Origin: Methanofastidiosum sp.
GTDB lineage: Archaea; Methanobacteriota_B; Thermococci; Methanofastidiosales; Methanofastidiosaceae
Direction: 5' to 3'
DNA: 26,868 nt
NCBI GenBank assembly: GCA_035362715.1
Contig: DAOSDU010000018.1
Location: 1 to 26,868 of the forward strand
Below are positions 8,801-16,392 of the stretch, in pieces. The translations under genes were made by a program, and so were the position numbers. The notes under the pieces are model-generated. The model did no database searches, was not told where the DNA came from, and was given only the letters and a program-made list of their open reading frames with translations. Numbering within the stretch: position 1 is the first letter of the stretch; every line of letters starts with the position of its first letter.

Positions 8801-8951
8801 CAAAAGAAGAGCTGATATACTCTACTTTTTCATAATCTTTAGTCGAAGTTAACCAGAATACTTGGGGTAAGTTATTAACTAAGGATAATAGTAATTTTTC
8901 TGATTTATCGAAGTTCTTTTTAGTACTTTCTTCTTTTTTCAAGAGTTGCAC
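5886..8951 (-). CDS. soluble sensor histidine kinase with six PAS domains
   Basis: This 1021-aa kinase has no membrane helix. PAS-type domains occur at about 28-145 (ending EDITERKK), 150-265, 270-390, 395-545, 550-680 and 690-805. The fourth is a long variant starting FENSPIAIWEEDYS. The dimerisation helix reads NKILRHDISNDLTV with predicted phospho-acceptor His830. The ATPase domain has an N box (VIDNIINNSITHG), a G1 box DYGKGIP and a GLGLY G2 box, and ends close to the stop. This core is clearly homologous to that of the kinase at 130-2016, sharing HGKTDRIDI and FSYG. The third PAS domain closely matches the fourth PAS domain of the broken sensor gene. The start is a GTG at 8951-8949: an in-frame stop lies immediately upstream, so no longer start is possible. 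The signal sensed and the output partner are unknown. Confidence 0.9.
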   Translation of the reverse strand: MQLLKKEESTKKNFDKSEKLLLSLVNNLPQVFWLTSTKDYEKVEYISSSFEDIWQIKPNEIYEDPRIWTKNIHEEDRQRVSKEFERFKEGKEEYFTEYRIVRKDGSIRWILDKAFWIKNDQGKIERLAGIAEDITERKKHDENIKESELRYRELYNNMSTCVAIYDAIDQGKDFVIKGINKSGEEKSKVKIKEIKGKRVSEVFPSVKEIGLFDVLKRVYATGKPEYLPTKFYKDDRISEWVENYVYKLPFGEIVAIYDDVSERKKAEEALKDSEDKFRSIFDSAQDAIFIINKEDRFIDANKKASKIFGYTKEEILNMSVSDFQAPEVKGIPGTLIKSELEKYKWNTFEALDIDKYGNKISVEISQSLFNLKGEEVVINIVRDVSRRKNMEDKLRESEHHYRGIFENSPIAIWEEDYSLIKKEIDKLKKSGIKNIKEYLDNNMDFVKKCVPLVKILNFNPSVLKLYGATNKREYLDNLTNIFSDSSFNVFKESMICIAEGKTHFYKEDKNHTIDGKDIDVLLTWSVVPGYEKNYEKVYVSTLDISVQKNAENQIKESEKRFRLLFDSVQAGVIVQSVNSKIVHANNNALESFGLLKKDMLDKTSTDPIWNMVLEDGTPVKGEDHPSMITIRTGKPLKDQIRGIYGDDPNKMRWLKINTRPIIDEKTNTFEEVLITFDDITDLKKYEKKLKESEEKYRRIVDTSNEGIWAIDENHVTTFVNPKMAEMLGYSPEEMLGQRFENFIFKEDLTELSNKMKLRREGLSEVYERRYIKKNGEGLYANVSATPMFDGHGNFKGSFVMITDITERKKNEMIIEELNDNLKLLNKILRHDISNDLTVVSIAIEMMATKEENIKNKAFSAINRSVNLIEKIRILESTMSTKYTLKKINIDQVLNVIKKTYPSVNVKISGECDVMADEAFISVIDNIINNSITHGKTDRIDIEINSDEDLCWMKISDYGKGIPDEIKDRIFDEEFSYGETRGTGLGLYIVKKTIERYGGSIKLEDTHPKGATFIITLNKSKL

Positions 8952-8999
8952 CTATGTGACTAATAATATTTTTTTCATGTCGATACTAGATGTGCGTCT

Positions 9000-9010
9000 A
9001 AATATATATT
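9000..9010 (-). promoter_or_regulatory. TATA-box candidate for the six-PAS kinase
   Basis: The minus strand reads AATATATATTT here. This would place the transcript start near 8975, about 25 bp before the GTG at 8951. The divergent half-TBP gene has its own box at 9085-9093. Confidence 0.4.
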
Positions 9011-9084
9011 TATTACTGTTATCCATTTGATTTTATCAAAAAAATAGTTAAAATATTATATTCTAAAAAGGATAAAAATAAAAG

Positions 9085-9093
9085 CTTATATAC
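9085..9093 (+). promoter_or_regulatory. TATA-box candidate for the half-TBP gene
   Basis: CTTATATAC lies about 46 bp before the ATG at 9139. A transcript start near 9116 would leave a short leader that carries the SD site at 9127-9134. Confidence 0.45.
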
Positions 9094-9126
9094 TAGTGCC
9101 AACAATACTAATAATATAGCTAATGA

Positions 9127-9134
9127 AGGATGAT
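9127..9134 (+). promoter_or_regulatory. Shine-Dalgarno site deciding the half-TBP start
   Basis: AGGATGAT lies 4 bp before the ATG at 9139 and overlaps the alternative ATG at 9130. This spacing favours 9139 as the true start. The hsdR gene shows the same arrangement (GGGATG, then TTTTG before its ATG). Confidence 0.5.
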
Positions 9135-9138
9135 TTTG

Positions 9139-9438
9139 ATGAAGAAAGATGTACCCTTTGGGACAAGACCTATAATAACGAATATTGTTGCAACTGGAAG
9201 ATTTCCAAACGATGTAGATATAGTAAAGGCTTACGGGATTATTGACTTTGTTCACGCTGAATATAATCCTGAAACCTACCCCGCTCTTCTCGTGAAGGTC
9301 TTAATTCACGGCGAAAGAAAGCACGTTACAATCTACAAAAACGGTAAATACATCATTACAGGGGCAAGAACTGAGAAGGAATTAAATGAAGTATATGATG
9401 AAGTTATCAGGATATTGAAGGAGAATAAGCTCCTTTAA
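9139..9438 (+). CDS. single-repeat TATA-binding-protein-like protein
   Basis: This 99-aa protein matches one of the two direct repeats that make up TBP. ITNIVATG at 13-20 matches the IENIVAS strand, EYNPETYPALLV matches YEPEQFPGLIY, and TIYKNGKYIITGAR matches the LIFxSGKxxxTGAK strand. A C-terminal helix follows (EKELNEVYDEVIRILKE). Normal TBP is about 180 aa with two such repeats. The two positions that hold DNA-kinking phenylalanines in TBP appear to be Tyr47 and Tyr66 here. One repeat could dimerise to form a saddle, or pair with a full TBP. The start at 9139 is chosen from the SD site; an ATG at 9130 would add three residues. The gene converges on hsdM with 4 bp between stops. The family assignment is by eye, without a search. 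Confidence 0.65.
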   Translation: MKKDVPFGTRPIITNIVATGRFPNDVDIVKAYGIIDFVHAEYNPETYPALLVKVLIHGERKHVTIYKNGKYIITGARTEKELNEVYDEVIRILKENKLL

Positions 9439-9442
9439 TTTA

Positions 9443-10894
9443 TTATTCTTCTAATTCTTCATATATTCTTTTAAACTCGTCAAGTGCTGACTCCAAATCT
9501 TCTGCAATTTCTAAAGCTAAGAGCTTTGGGTCTGGAAGATTTTCTGAATCGCCTAGGCTATTGTCTTTTAGCCAGAAGATGTCTAGATTTGTTTTGTCTC
9601 TTTTCATGATCTCTTCATAGGTAAATGCTTTGAATCTTTCAGTTTCTGTTCTTTCGTGCCTATTTTCTGGATTATAACATTTTATGAAATCTTCCAGGTC
9701 TTCATATCTTAAAGTATTAGTTTTCAGGGTGAAGTGGATGTTAGTCCTTAGATCATATATCCAGAGTTTTTCTGTCCAGGATTTTTCGCTTGCCGGCCTT
9801 TTGTCAAAGAACAGTACGTTTGCCTTTACACCTTGCGCATAGAAGATCCCTGTGGGAAGCCTCAAAAGTGTGTGGACGTCACACTGTTGCAGCAATCTTT
9901 TTCTGACAGTTTCCCCAGCCCCACCTTCAAATAGCACGTTATCAGGGACGACTATTGCGGCCCTGCCATTTATTTTTAATAGAGTTTTAACATGCTGCAA
10001 GAAGTTTAGCTGTTTGTTTGAGGTAGTTGCCCAGAAGTCATTTCTTTGATAGGTCAAGGATTCTTTTTCGATCTTTCCTTCACCGTTTACTATAGTAATG
10101 CTACTCTTCTTACCAAAGGGAGGATTTGTAAGGACTATGTCAAATCTGCCTCCTGGGTCTGAGGCAAGAGCATCGTCAGTTATTATTGGGCTATCCTCTC
10201 CGCCAATTCCATGGAGGTAGAGATTCATTGTGCAAAGCCTCACAACGCTATCTACAATATCCCAGCCGTGAAATGTTCCTTCTTTCAAAAATTTTTTCTG
10301 TTCAATGTCCAGAGGGTATTTTGAGATTAAGTCATGCGAGGCTAGAAGAAATCCGCCTGTACCACATGCGGGGTCACAGATAGTTTCCCCTGGCTTTGGC
10401 CTTATGACTTCGACCATAGATTTGATTAAAGCTCTCGGGGTGAAATACTGGCCGGCACCACTTTTGGTATCCTCGGCGTTCTTTTGCAATAATCCTTCAT
10501 AGATTGCACCCTTTACGTCAATGCCCATGCCCATCCAGGTTTCTTCCCCTTCTATCAGCATGACTAGCCTCTTTAGTTTTGCAGGGTCCTGGATCTTGTT
10601 CTGGGCTTTTCTGAAGATGACGCCTATCATACCCTTTTCTTTCCCTAGGGATTCTAGGATATGCCTATAATGAACTTCAAGCTCATCGCCATCTTTTTTT
10701 AGGAGGCTTTCCCAGTCTAGATTTTTTGGTATCTTTGATACTCTGTTAAATGGAGGTTTAGTTTGCTCATCGTCCATTTTGAGAAATAATAAGTAAGTTA
10801 ACTGCTCGACATAATCGCCATAGCTTACACCATCGTCTCTTAGGACATTGCAGTAGTTCCATAACTTTTGGACGGCCATTGATTCGTTAGACAT
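9443..10894 (-). CDS. hsdM: Type I restriction-modification DNA methyltransferase subunit (HsdM)
   Basis: This 483-aa protein is the modification subunit that methylates adenine using S-adenosylmethionine when bound to HsdS. An N-terminal helical domain at about 5-130 is followed by GQYFTPR at 148-154, the SAM-binding motif I DPACGTGGF at 174-182, and the N6-adenine catalytic motif NPPF at 257-260. Length and motif order match the family and there is no sign of decay. Its ATG at 10894-10892 overlaps the hsdS stop by one base, so translation is probably coupled. It is the last gene of the operon and its stop lies 4 bp from that of the convergent half-TBP gene. Confidence 0.95.
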   Translation of the reverse strand: MSNESMAVQKLWNYCNVLRDDGVSYGDYVEQLTYLLFLKMDDEQTKPPFNRVSKIPKNLDWESLLKKDGDELEVHYRHILESLGKEKGMIGVIFRKAQNKIQDPAKLKRLVMLIEGEETWMGMGIDVKGAIYEGLLQKNAEDTKSGAGQYFTPRALIKSMVEVIRPKPGETICDPACGTGGFLLASHDLISKYPLDIEQKKFLKEGTFHGWDIVDSVVRLCTMNLYLHGIGGEDSPIITDDALASDPGGRFDIVLTNPPFGKKSSITIVNGEGKIEKESLTYQRNDFWATTSNKQLNFLQHVKTLLKINGRAAIVVPDNVLFEGGAGETVRKRLLQQCDVHTLLRLPTGIFYAQGVKANVLFFDKRPASEKSWTEKLWIYDLRTNIHFTLKTNTLRYEDLEDFIKCYNPENRHERTETERFKAFTYEEIMKRDKTNLDIFWLKDNSLGDSENLPDPKLLALEIAEDLESALDEFKRIYEELEE

Positions 10895-12345
10895 TATATC
10901 AGCTTCTCCTGAACTATTTTTTCTTTATTTAATCTTTGCTTTTTTATTTTTTCTAAGAGGATTTCTGCAGGCTCACCCTTTGGGTCTTGCGGGACAAGCT
11001 TTCCTTCAAAAGCCTTTTTTAGGATACTCTGGCGGAGGGTTTTGGATTCCTCTAGTTTAGAGTCAACTGTTTCTTCAATGTAGTCTGCAAGGGAAAATAG
11101 TTTTTCTATTCTTTCAACTATTATGTTTTGTTCTTCGAGGGGGGGTAGGGGAATTATCAATTTTTTTATTCTGAAAAGTGCTAACTTTGGTTGATTAGTA
11201 TGAATTGTGTACCTACTTATTTGTAATTGGCAAAACTCAGAATTTAAAAAATACGCCATTAATCTGTTGTTATAAATAGAACTTACTATCCTAGCAGCAT
11301 TTTCTGTTAGATTTGCATTATCCAAATCTTCAGGAATAGTTCCTACTTTTCCAATAGAGCCTGCTATTGATATATAAACATCATTTTTTGTAATTATATA
11401 TCTTTTAATAAAATTATAAATTTCATTTTCCAAATATTTTAATCCTTCTCTTTTTACCCCATAATTACTGAAATCAGTAACTCTAATATAGGGGTGATTA
11501 GTCTTTGAGTCTGATATTACGTATCCTTTAGGTATTCTTTTTCCTCCGAATACCTCTCCTATATTGCCCACAGAAGACCATATCCAATCATTAGGAATCT
11601 CAATAAAACAAATTTTTCTTATATAGTCTAATTCTTCATTCTGAATTTTACCTTTTATTAGTGAATTAATTTCCGGGGAAAATTTAAGCTTATCCTTATT
11701 TTTTTCTCTCCATTTTTCAGTGAGTTTTCCTTCCATCGCATATTTCAAAATAGCTTGGCGATATACTTTAAGTTTGTATTTGACTTGTTCTAAAGACTCA
11801 ATACCTTTGTCAAGATTTGTGAAAAGCTCTCCTATTTTGTTTACTATTCTTTGCTGTTCGGTTAGTGGGGGGAGAGGGACTTCTAAATTTTTTAATTTTG
11901 TTTGATTTATTGATGATTGATTAACTGCATGCTGAGCAATTGAAATAAAAACTCCTGAGTACCTATAATAATTAAATAAATAATTTAAAAAATGAGGCGA
12001 AACATAATTCTTAATAGGCTTTATCCGTAGTAAATTCATACCATGTAGGATTACTTCATTTTCAATTTCAAATATAGCTGTCTTACCTAAATGGAAATCA
12101 CTATTTATATTACTAAATAATATGTCTCCTATTGACAATCTATATTTCTCAACTAGGATATTATCTATATTCTGTAAATAACCGACTCTATCCATATTAA
12201 TAGTTCCATTAGATATAGTTTCTATTCGTGTTACTGGTATGCCCAATCCTTTTTTATTTTGTTTTTCTGTTATGCCATTGGAAATACTTGAAACAATCAT
12301 TTCCAAATTCGTCCAAACCCAACCCTTGGGCAATTCCCCCTTCAC
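10894..12345 (-). CDS. hsdS: Type I restriction-modification specificity subunit (HsdS)
   Basis: This 483-aa subunit recognises the two halves of the target sequence. The first target-recognition domain (about 5-155, starting LPKGWVWTNL) is followed by a conserved region with PLPPLTEQQRIV and then AILKYAMEGKLT. The second recognition domain (about 250-395, starting IPNDWIWSSV) is followed by the matching PLPPLEEQNIIV and SILKKAFEGKLV. Two full half-subunits mean a complete protein recognising a bipartite site, which cannot be read from sequence. The start is a GTG at 12345-12343 that overlaps the hsdR stop as GTGA, indicating coupling. The two recognition domains are more AT-rich than the flanking conserved regions, as is common for exchangeable specificity domains. 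Confidence 0.95.
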   Translation of the reverse strand: MKGELPKGWVWTNLEMIVSSISNGITEKQNKKGLGIPVTRIETISNGTINMDRVGYLQNIDNILVEKYRLSIGDILFSNINSDFHLGKTAIFEIENEVILHGMNLLRIKPIKNYVSPHFLNYLFNYYRYSGVFISIAQHAVNQSSINQTKLKNLEVPLPPLTEQQRIVNKIGELFTNLDKGIESLEQVKYKLKVYRQAILKYAMEGKLTEKWREKNKDKLKFSPEINSLIKGKIQNEELDYIRKICFIEIPNDWIWSSVGNIGEVFGGKRIPKGYVISDSKTNHPYIRVTDFSNYGVKREGLKYLENEIYNFIKRYIITKNDVYISIAGSIGKVGTIPEDLDNANLTENAARIVSSIYNNRLMAYFLNSEFCQLQISRYTIHTNQPKLALFRIKKLIIPLPPLEEQNIIVERIEKLFSLADYIEETVDSKLEESKTLRQSILKKAFEGKLVPQDPKGEPAEILLEKIKKQRLNKEKIVQEKLI

Positions 12346-15092
12346 TTGCTCACCAGTGCTTCCTGTAGCTCTTCCATGACCTTATCTATTTTTCCATTAA
12401 AGATTTTATTAGCCTTAACAAGTCCACCCTTATTGTGGAATGGAGTCTGCTCAAGATCATCTTTATTTATGCTCATTGAAGTTGCAATGTGGTCTTTTAT
12501 CATCTTTAGCCATTCTAACTGCTCACTAGTAAACGTCACACCTTGCTTCTTCTTGCTTGATATCCACTCTTCAAACCTCTTATCCACCGTATACGAAAAA
12601 GGTTCAAGGACTTGAATTTCTCCAAGCTCAAATTTTAAAAGAGATACAATATCTGTAAGTAACTTATGGGGTCCAGCACCCCTAACTTTCGATTTTTCTA
12701 GCTTTTCATAAGCCGCCCACAACTTATCTGTTGTAAGGTAGTAAGGCGGCTTTTCTATCGCTTCAGCAAGCTCCTTAATAGCGTCATAAGTTAGAAACCT
12801 TGTTGGATAAGGATTACTATAAATAATCTGAAGTGCTGTCAATTCATCCTTATTTTCTTCGATGAAGTTCTTGAAGTTATTAACAATTATTCTTGCTTTT
12901 TCTGCTGCAAGATCATCAAATCCTGCAAATAAAACTTCATCCTTACTTATGTTATCAATTATCTGCTCGTTCTTCTTTTTTATCTCTATAATCTTTGACC
13001 GTAGCTTTGGATTGTCAAATGGCTTACTTGCTTTATCTAGAAGCTCTTCTGAGGCCTTGTTTAACTGCTCCTTTGTTGGCTCAGTCGTATCAAACATCTT
13101 ACATGCAGTTTCAATAGTTTTGTCTGGATCAACGGCGTCAAGAAGTTCATTTACGATCTCATTCATGTTCTTTCCAGCTATCTTTTGAATCTCCTGTTTC
13201 TCCTTTTCATTCATCTCTAAGTCAATCTTTGAAAGTCTACCTGCAAGAGAGGATATCATATCTTTATTCTTTTTTCTTAAAGCCATACCCATAAGCAACT
13301 TTTCTAAAGGTACATTTCTTGCCCTCTCAAGTGGCATTGAATCAGTTTTGTCTGTTTCGCATACTCCAACAGCATCAATAATTACAAAATGAGTTTTATT
13401 TCTTGCATCAGAAGTTACCAGTTGTAAATCAGTGGGATTAATTATTCTTGTCCCCCTTCCCTTCATTTGCTCGAAGTAAACTCTAGATTTGACATCTCGC
13501 ATGAATATAAGGCACTCCAATGGCTTGATATCCGTTCCAGTCGATATCATATCAACAGTAACAGCTATTCTTGGATTGTAAGAGTTTCTGAAACTTGCGA
13601 TCAGGTCTTCAGGTTTCTCACCCATTGTTCTGTAAGTAATCTTTTTACAGAATTCATCTCCCTGGCCAAACTCTTCCCTGATTATATTGACAATGTCTTC
13701 TGCATGCGAATCATCTTTAGCAAAAATTAGAGTCTTAGGCACTTTTTTTCTTCCCGGAAATATGTCGGTAAACAATCTTTCCTTGAATGTTTTTACCACA
13801 GTCCTGATCTGATCAGGCGCAACAACTGATCTGTCAAGATCTCGTCCCTCATACTTTAATTCTTCGTCAAGGGACTCCCATCTAACTTGCCTTGTTACTC
13901 TGTCCCTTTTATCAATGTAAAACCCTGCCTCAACGGTGCTACCCTTTTCAGTAATGGCCGTATTAATTCTGTAGACATCATACCCAACATTAACCCCATC
14001 TGCAACTGCCCTCTCATGATTATACTCCATCACAAGATTTTGATTGAAAAATCCGAGAGTCTGCTTTGAAGGCGTAGCTGTAAGCCCAATAATAAAAGCA
14101 TCAAAATATTCTAAAACTTGTCTCCATAAATTGTAAATTGACCTGTGGCACTCATCTGTTATAATAAAATCAAACGTTTCAATCGGGATGAAAGGATTGT
14201 AACAAACATCAACTGGCGCCCCATCAATATCTTGATCAAAAAGAGACTGCTCTTCAGCTTCACTTTCCATTTCGATTTCTCCCCTAAGCATCGAATACAC
14301 TCTTTGGATTGTTGAAATACAAACTCTACTTGCCGGATCAATTACATTTGAAGAGAGATGCTGAACATTATATAGCTCAGTAAACTTTCTCCCATCATCT
14401 GGAGTTTTATACTTGCTGAATTCTGTCATGGCCTGTTTTCCAAGATTTGTCCTATCTACTAAGAAAAGAACTCTTTTTGCATTTGAATGTTTTATCAATC
14501 TATAAACAAAGCTAATTGCGGTAAAAGTTTTTCCAGAACCTGTTGCCATTTGGATTAAAGCTCTAGGTCTTGTATCTTTAAATGATTTTTCAAGGTTTGT
14601 CACCGCCTCAATTTGGCAATCTCTTAGCCCCTCTGTTATTAGAGGGGGCATCTCTTGCAACTTTCTTCTTAAAGTTTTTTCATCAGATAGAAAATCCTTC
14701 AAACTTTCAGGTCTGTGAAACGAGAAGATTCTTCTTGAGCGAGATTTTGGGTCTCTTAGATCAACAAATGAAGTTTCTTTTCCAGTGCTAGCATATACAA
14801 AGGGAAGTGGATTACCATAAGACGGAATGTCATCAGGCAAACCTCCAACATATCTTATTGATTGGTCTGCAACTCCTCCCAAAGGTATTCCGACTCTTTT
14901 AGCTTCAAGGACACCACAAGCTTTTCTATCAATAAAAAGAAGGTAATCGGCAATTCCTGTAAGAAGTGGGAACTCTCTTACGGCAACACCCCTTGAAGCG
15001 CCGAGATCCATCATCTTATAATCTTGAACAATCCACCCGCACTCAGAAAGCATCTTGTCAATTTCTTCTCTGGCTCTAGCTTCATTATTCAT
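12342..15092 (-). CDS. hsdR: Type I restriction endonuclease/translocase subunit (HsdR)
   Basis: This is the motor-nuclease that translocates DNA and cuts unmodified DNA far from the site, in complex with HsdM and HsdS. With the start at 15092 it has 916 aa. An N-terminal nuclease has Asp49 (IADYLLF) and Glu63-Ala-Lys65 (GVLEAKR). The helicase motor has Walker A ATGSGKT at 183-189, DECH at 313-316, TATP at 338-341, and later STGTDIKPLE and QMKGRGTR. A helical C-terminal domain follows. An in-frame ATG at 15173 would add 27 residues. I prefer 15092 because of the upstream GGGATG SD-like site and because the protein then begins at the family-like NNEARAREEIDKML. Gene order R-S-M differs from the more familiar M-S-R or R-M-S. 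All catalytic residues appear intact. Confidence 0.92.
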   Translation of the reverse strand: MNNEARAREEIDKMLSECGWIVQDYKMMDLGASRGVAVREFPLLTGIADYLLFIDRKACGVLEAKRVGIPLGGVADQSIRYVGGLPDDIPSYGNPLPFVYASTGKETSFVDLRDPKSRSRRIFSFHRPESLKDFLSDEKTLRRKLQEMPPLITEGLRDCQIEAVTNLEKSFKDTRPRALIQMATGSGKTFTAISFVYRLIKHSNAKRVLFLVDRTNLGKQAMTEFSKYKTPDDGRKFTELYNVQHLSSNVIDPASRVCISTIQRVYSMLRGEIEMESEAEEQSLFDQDIDGAPVDVCYNPFIPIETFDFIITDECHRSIYNLWRQVLEYFDAFIIGLTATPSKQTLGFFNQNLVMEYNHERAVADGVNVGYDVYRINTAITEKGSTVEAGFYIDKRDRVTRQVRWESLDEELKYEGRDLDRSVVAPDQIRTVVKTFKERLFTDIFPGRKKVPKTLIFAKDDSHAEDIVNIIREEFGQGDEFCKKITYRTMGEKPEDLIASFRNSYNPRIAVTVDMISTGTDIKPLECLIFMRDVKSRVYFEQMKGRGTRIINPTDLQLVTSDARNKTHFVIIDAVGVCETDKTDSMPLERARNVPLEKLLMGMALRKKNKDMISSLAGRLSKIDLEMNEKEKQEIQKIAGKNMNEIVNELLDAVDPDKTIETACKMFDTTEPTKEQLNKASEELLDKASKPFDNPKLRSKIIEIKKKNEQIIDNISKDEVLFAGFDDLAAEKARIIVNNFKNFIEENKDELTALQIIYSNPYPTRFLTYDAIKELAEAIEKPPYYLTTDKLWAAYEKLEKSKVRGAGPHKLLTDIVSLLKFELGEIQVLEPFSYTVDKRFEEWISSKKKQGVTFTSEQLEWLKMIKDHIATSMSINKDDLEQTPFHNKGGLVKANKIFNGKIDKVMEELQEALVSK

Positions 15093-15216
15093 CAAAACAT
15101 CCCTATACATCAATAAATTGAATATAATCTGCACTTTTACAAAGTTATAGATATGAATTCTACATTTATTCAAAATTAATAAGGGATTTCCCTATAAAAA
15201 ACTTATTCTTTTCTAA
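15093..15216. promoter_or_regulatory. hsdR promoter region with short palindrome
   Basis: On the minus strand an ATTATATT stretch at 15121-15128 can serve as a TATA box about 30 bp before the hsdR start. At 15182-15193 there is a perfect short inverted repeat, AGGGA-TT-TCCCT. It lies behind the DMT transporter stop and upstream of the box, so it could be an operator or just a chance palindrome. Confidence 0.3.
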
Positions 15217-16080
15217 CTATTCCTTTTTTGAAAGTAGATAAACCCCTATACAAAGAATAAGAATTCCTGCTATCTGCATGGGTGTTACTAACTCTCCAAG
15301 AACGAGAAATCCAAGGATTGCAGCAAAAAATGGTGTTGATAATTCTAGGGCACCAGCCTGTGCAGCTTTGACTCTTTTAAGACCTTCATAGTATAGGATG
15401 TAACCGACTCCAACTATGATTCCAATTATAATCTGATTTACACTTCCAAAATGGAATTCTGATTTGGAGAGCAGATAGATTGAAAAAAATATGGCTGCAA
15501 TTAGGAACCTGTAAAATGTAATTATCCCGCAGTTCATATTCTTTAGATACTTTCTTGCAACTATGCCAGTGGTGGCCCAGGATACAGTTGCACCCACTAC
15601 GAATAGGTCTCCCATAGTGCCTATTCTCAGTATAAGTAGATTCTGTAAAGTTTGAGTTGTGACAAGTAGAGCCCCAAATATCATTATGAAGATTCCAGCA
15701 TAATCATATTTTGAGTGCTTTTCATCCTTTAAGATAAAATAGCCTATTAGTATAATAAAGATAGGCTGGAGATGCCCTATCAAAACTGCATTTAAAACAG
15801 GGATCTTTGTGAGCGCAAAGTAAAATAATAGATCTGCAACAAGAGTCCCAACAACAGCGATATAGAATATCACAGAAAATTCTTTTTTAGAAATCTTAAT
15901 ATTTTTCCCATTTGTTGAAAGTGCATAGATTAAGGCCACAACAGTTACAAATATCGCCCTGAAAGCTGAAGTCTGAACAACGCTAGAATTGGCATAGGCA
16001 AGTTTTGCAAATATGGGCTCAATAGCCCACATCACACTTGCACCAACAATTGCCAAGACTCCTATTCGCTTTTTATCCAT
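15217..16080 (-). CDS. EamA/DMT-family membrane transporter
   Basis: This 287-aa protein is almost wholly hydrophobic, with about ten predicted helices arranged as two similar halves of about 140 residues. Family-type features are GASVMWAIEPIFAKLAY in the first helix, the half-repeat start GATVSWATTGIVARKYL, and PFFAAILGFLVLGELVTPMQ near the end. Members of this drug/metabolite transporter superfamily export or import small metabolites; the substrate cannot be told from sequence. The ATG at 16080-16078 starts directly before the first helix. It is followed by the hsdR promoter region and is not obviously in an operon with its upstream neighbour (gap 45 bp). Confidence 0.88.
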   Translation of the reverse strand: MDKKRIGVLAIVGASVMWAIEPIFAKLAYANSSVVQTSAFRAIFVTVVALIYALSTNGKNIKISKKEFSVIFYIAVVGTLVADLLFYFALTKIPVLNAVLIGHLQPIFIILIGYFILKDEKHSKYDYAGIFIMIFGALLVTTQTLQNLLILRIGTMGDLFVVGATVSWATTGIVARKYLKNMNCGIITFYRFLIAAIFFSIYLLSKSEFHFGSVNQIIIGIIVGVGYILYYEGLKRVKAAQAGALELSTPFFAAILGFLVLGELVTPMQIAGILILCIGVYLLSKKE

Positions 16081-16125
16081 TGGAGGGGTATGCGATAAGT
16101 ATCTTAAAAAAGTTCCTATGATGAT

Positions 16126-16347
16126 TTACTTTCTACCTAATAACAGTTGTAGGATATCTTTGTAAATTGGAAATTCTTTTTTCTCTTTTTCAGAAAGGGT
16201 ATACCCTGCTTCAAAGGCTTCACTAGCTTGGGATGATTTAGATTCTTCTTCCAGAGCATCTCTTTCCTGAATTTCTTTTATAGCAATATATGCTAAAGCT
16301 CCAAAAGTCCCAAGACCGGCAAGGATAATCTTATCTTCATCATCCAT
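16126..16347 (-). CDS. small membrane-anchored protein of unknown function
   Basis: This 73-aa protein has a short acidic start (MDDEDK), one hydrophobic segment at about 7-24 with GLGTFGALAYIAI, and then a charged, Glu/Ser-rich tail ending in a helix that contains KDILQLLLGRK. I know no matching family. It lies 45 bp after the ktrA stop on the same strand and could share the potassium-transport transcript. An AT-rich stretch just upstream could also give it its own promoter. Any role in potassium transport is inferred from position only. Confidence 0.55.
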   Translation of the reverse strand: MDDEDKIILAGLGTFGALAYIAIKEIQERDALEEESKSSQASEAFEAGYTLSEKEKKEFPIYKDILQLLLGRK

Positions 16348-16392
16348 GCATTATATTCGAAGATTTAGAAATAAAAAGGTATTTGTTATATT

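Noticed and set aside
9019..9255. 78-aa minus-strand open frame over the half-TBP gene
   Set aside because: It is antisense to a better-supported coding region and its sequence resembles no protein family. It also overlaps both promoters in the gap.
11700..12345. Repeat pair within hsdS as a recombination or phase-variation switch
   Set aside because: The two conserved regions are similar in protein but clearly diverged in DNA. No second hsdS copy or recombinase gene is present, so shuffling is not supported.
15093..15173. N-terminal extension of HsdR by 27 residues
   Set aside because: The added residues do not resemble the family. The ATG at 15092 has an SD-like GGGATG at suitable spacing, and the candidate TATA box overlaps the extension.
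9443..15173. Wider defence island or integrated element around the restriction genes
   Set aside because: The flanking genes are a TBP-like protein and ordinary transporters. I see no integrase, tRNA boundary, direct repeat or other defence gene.
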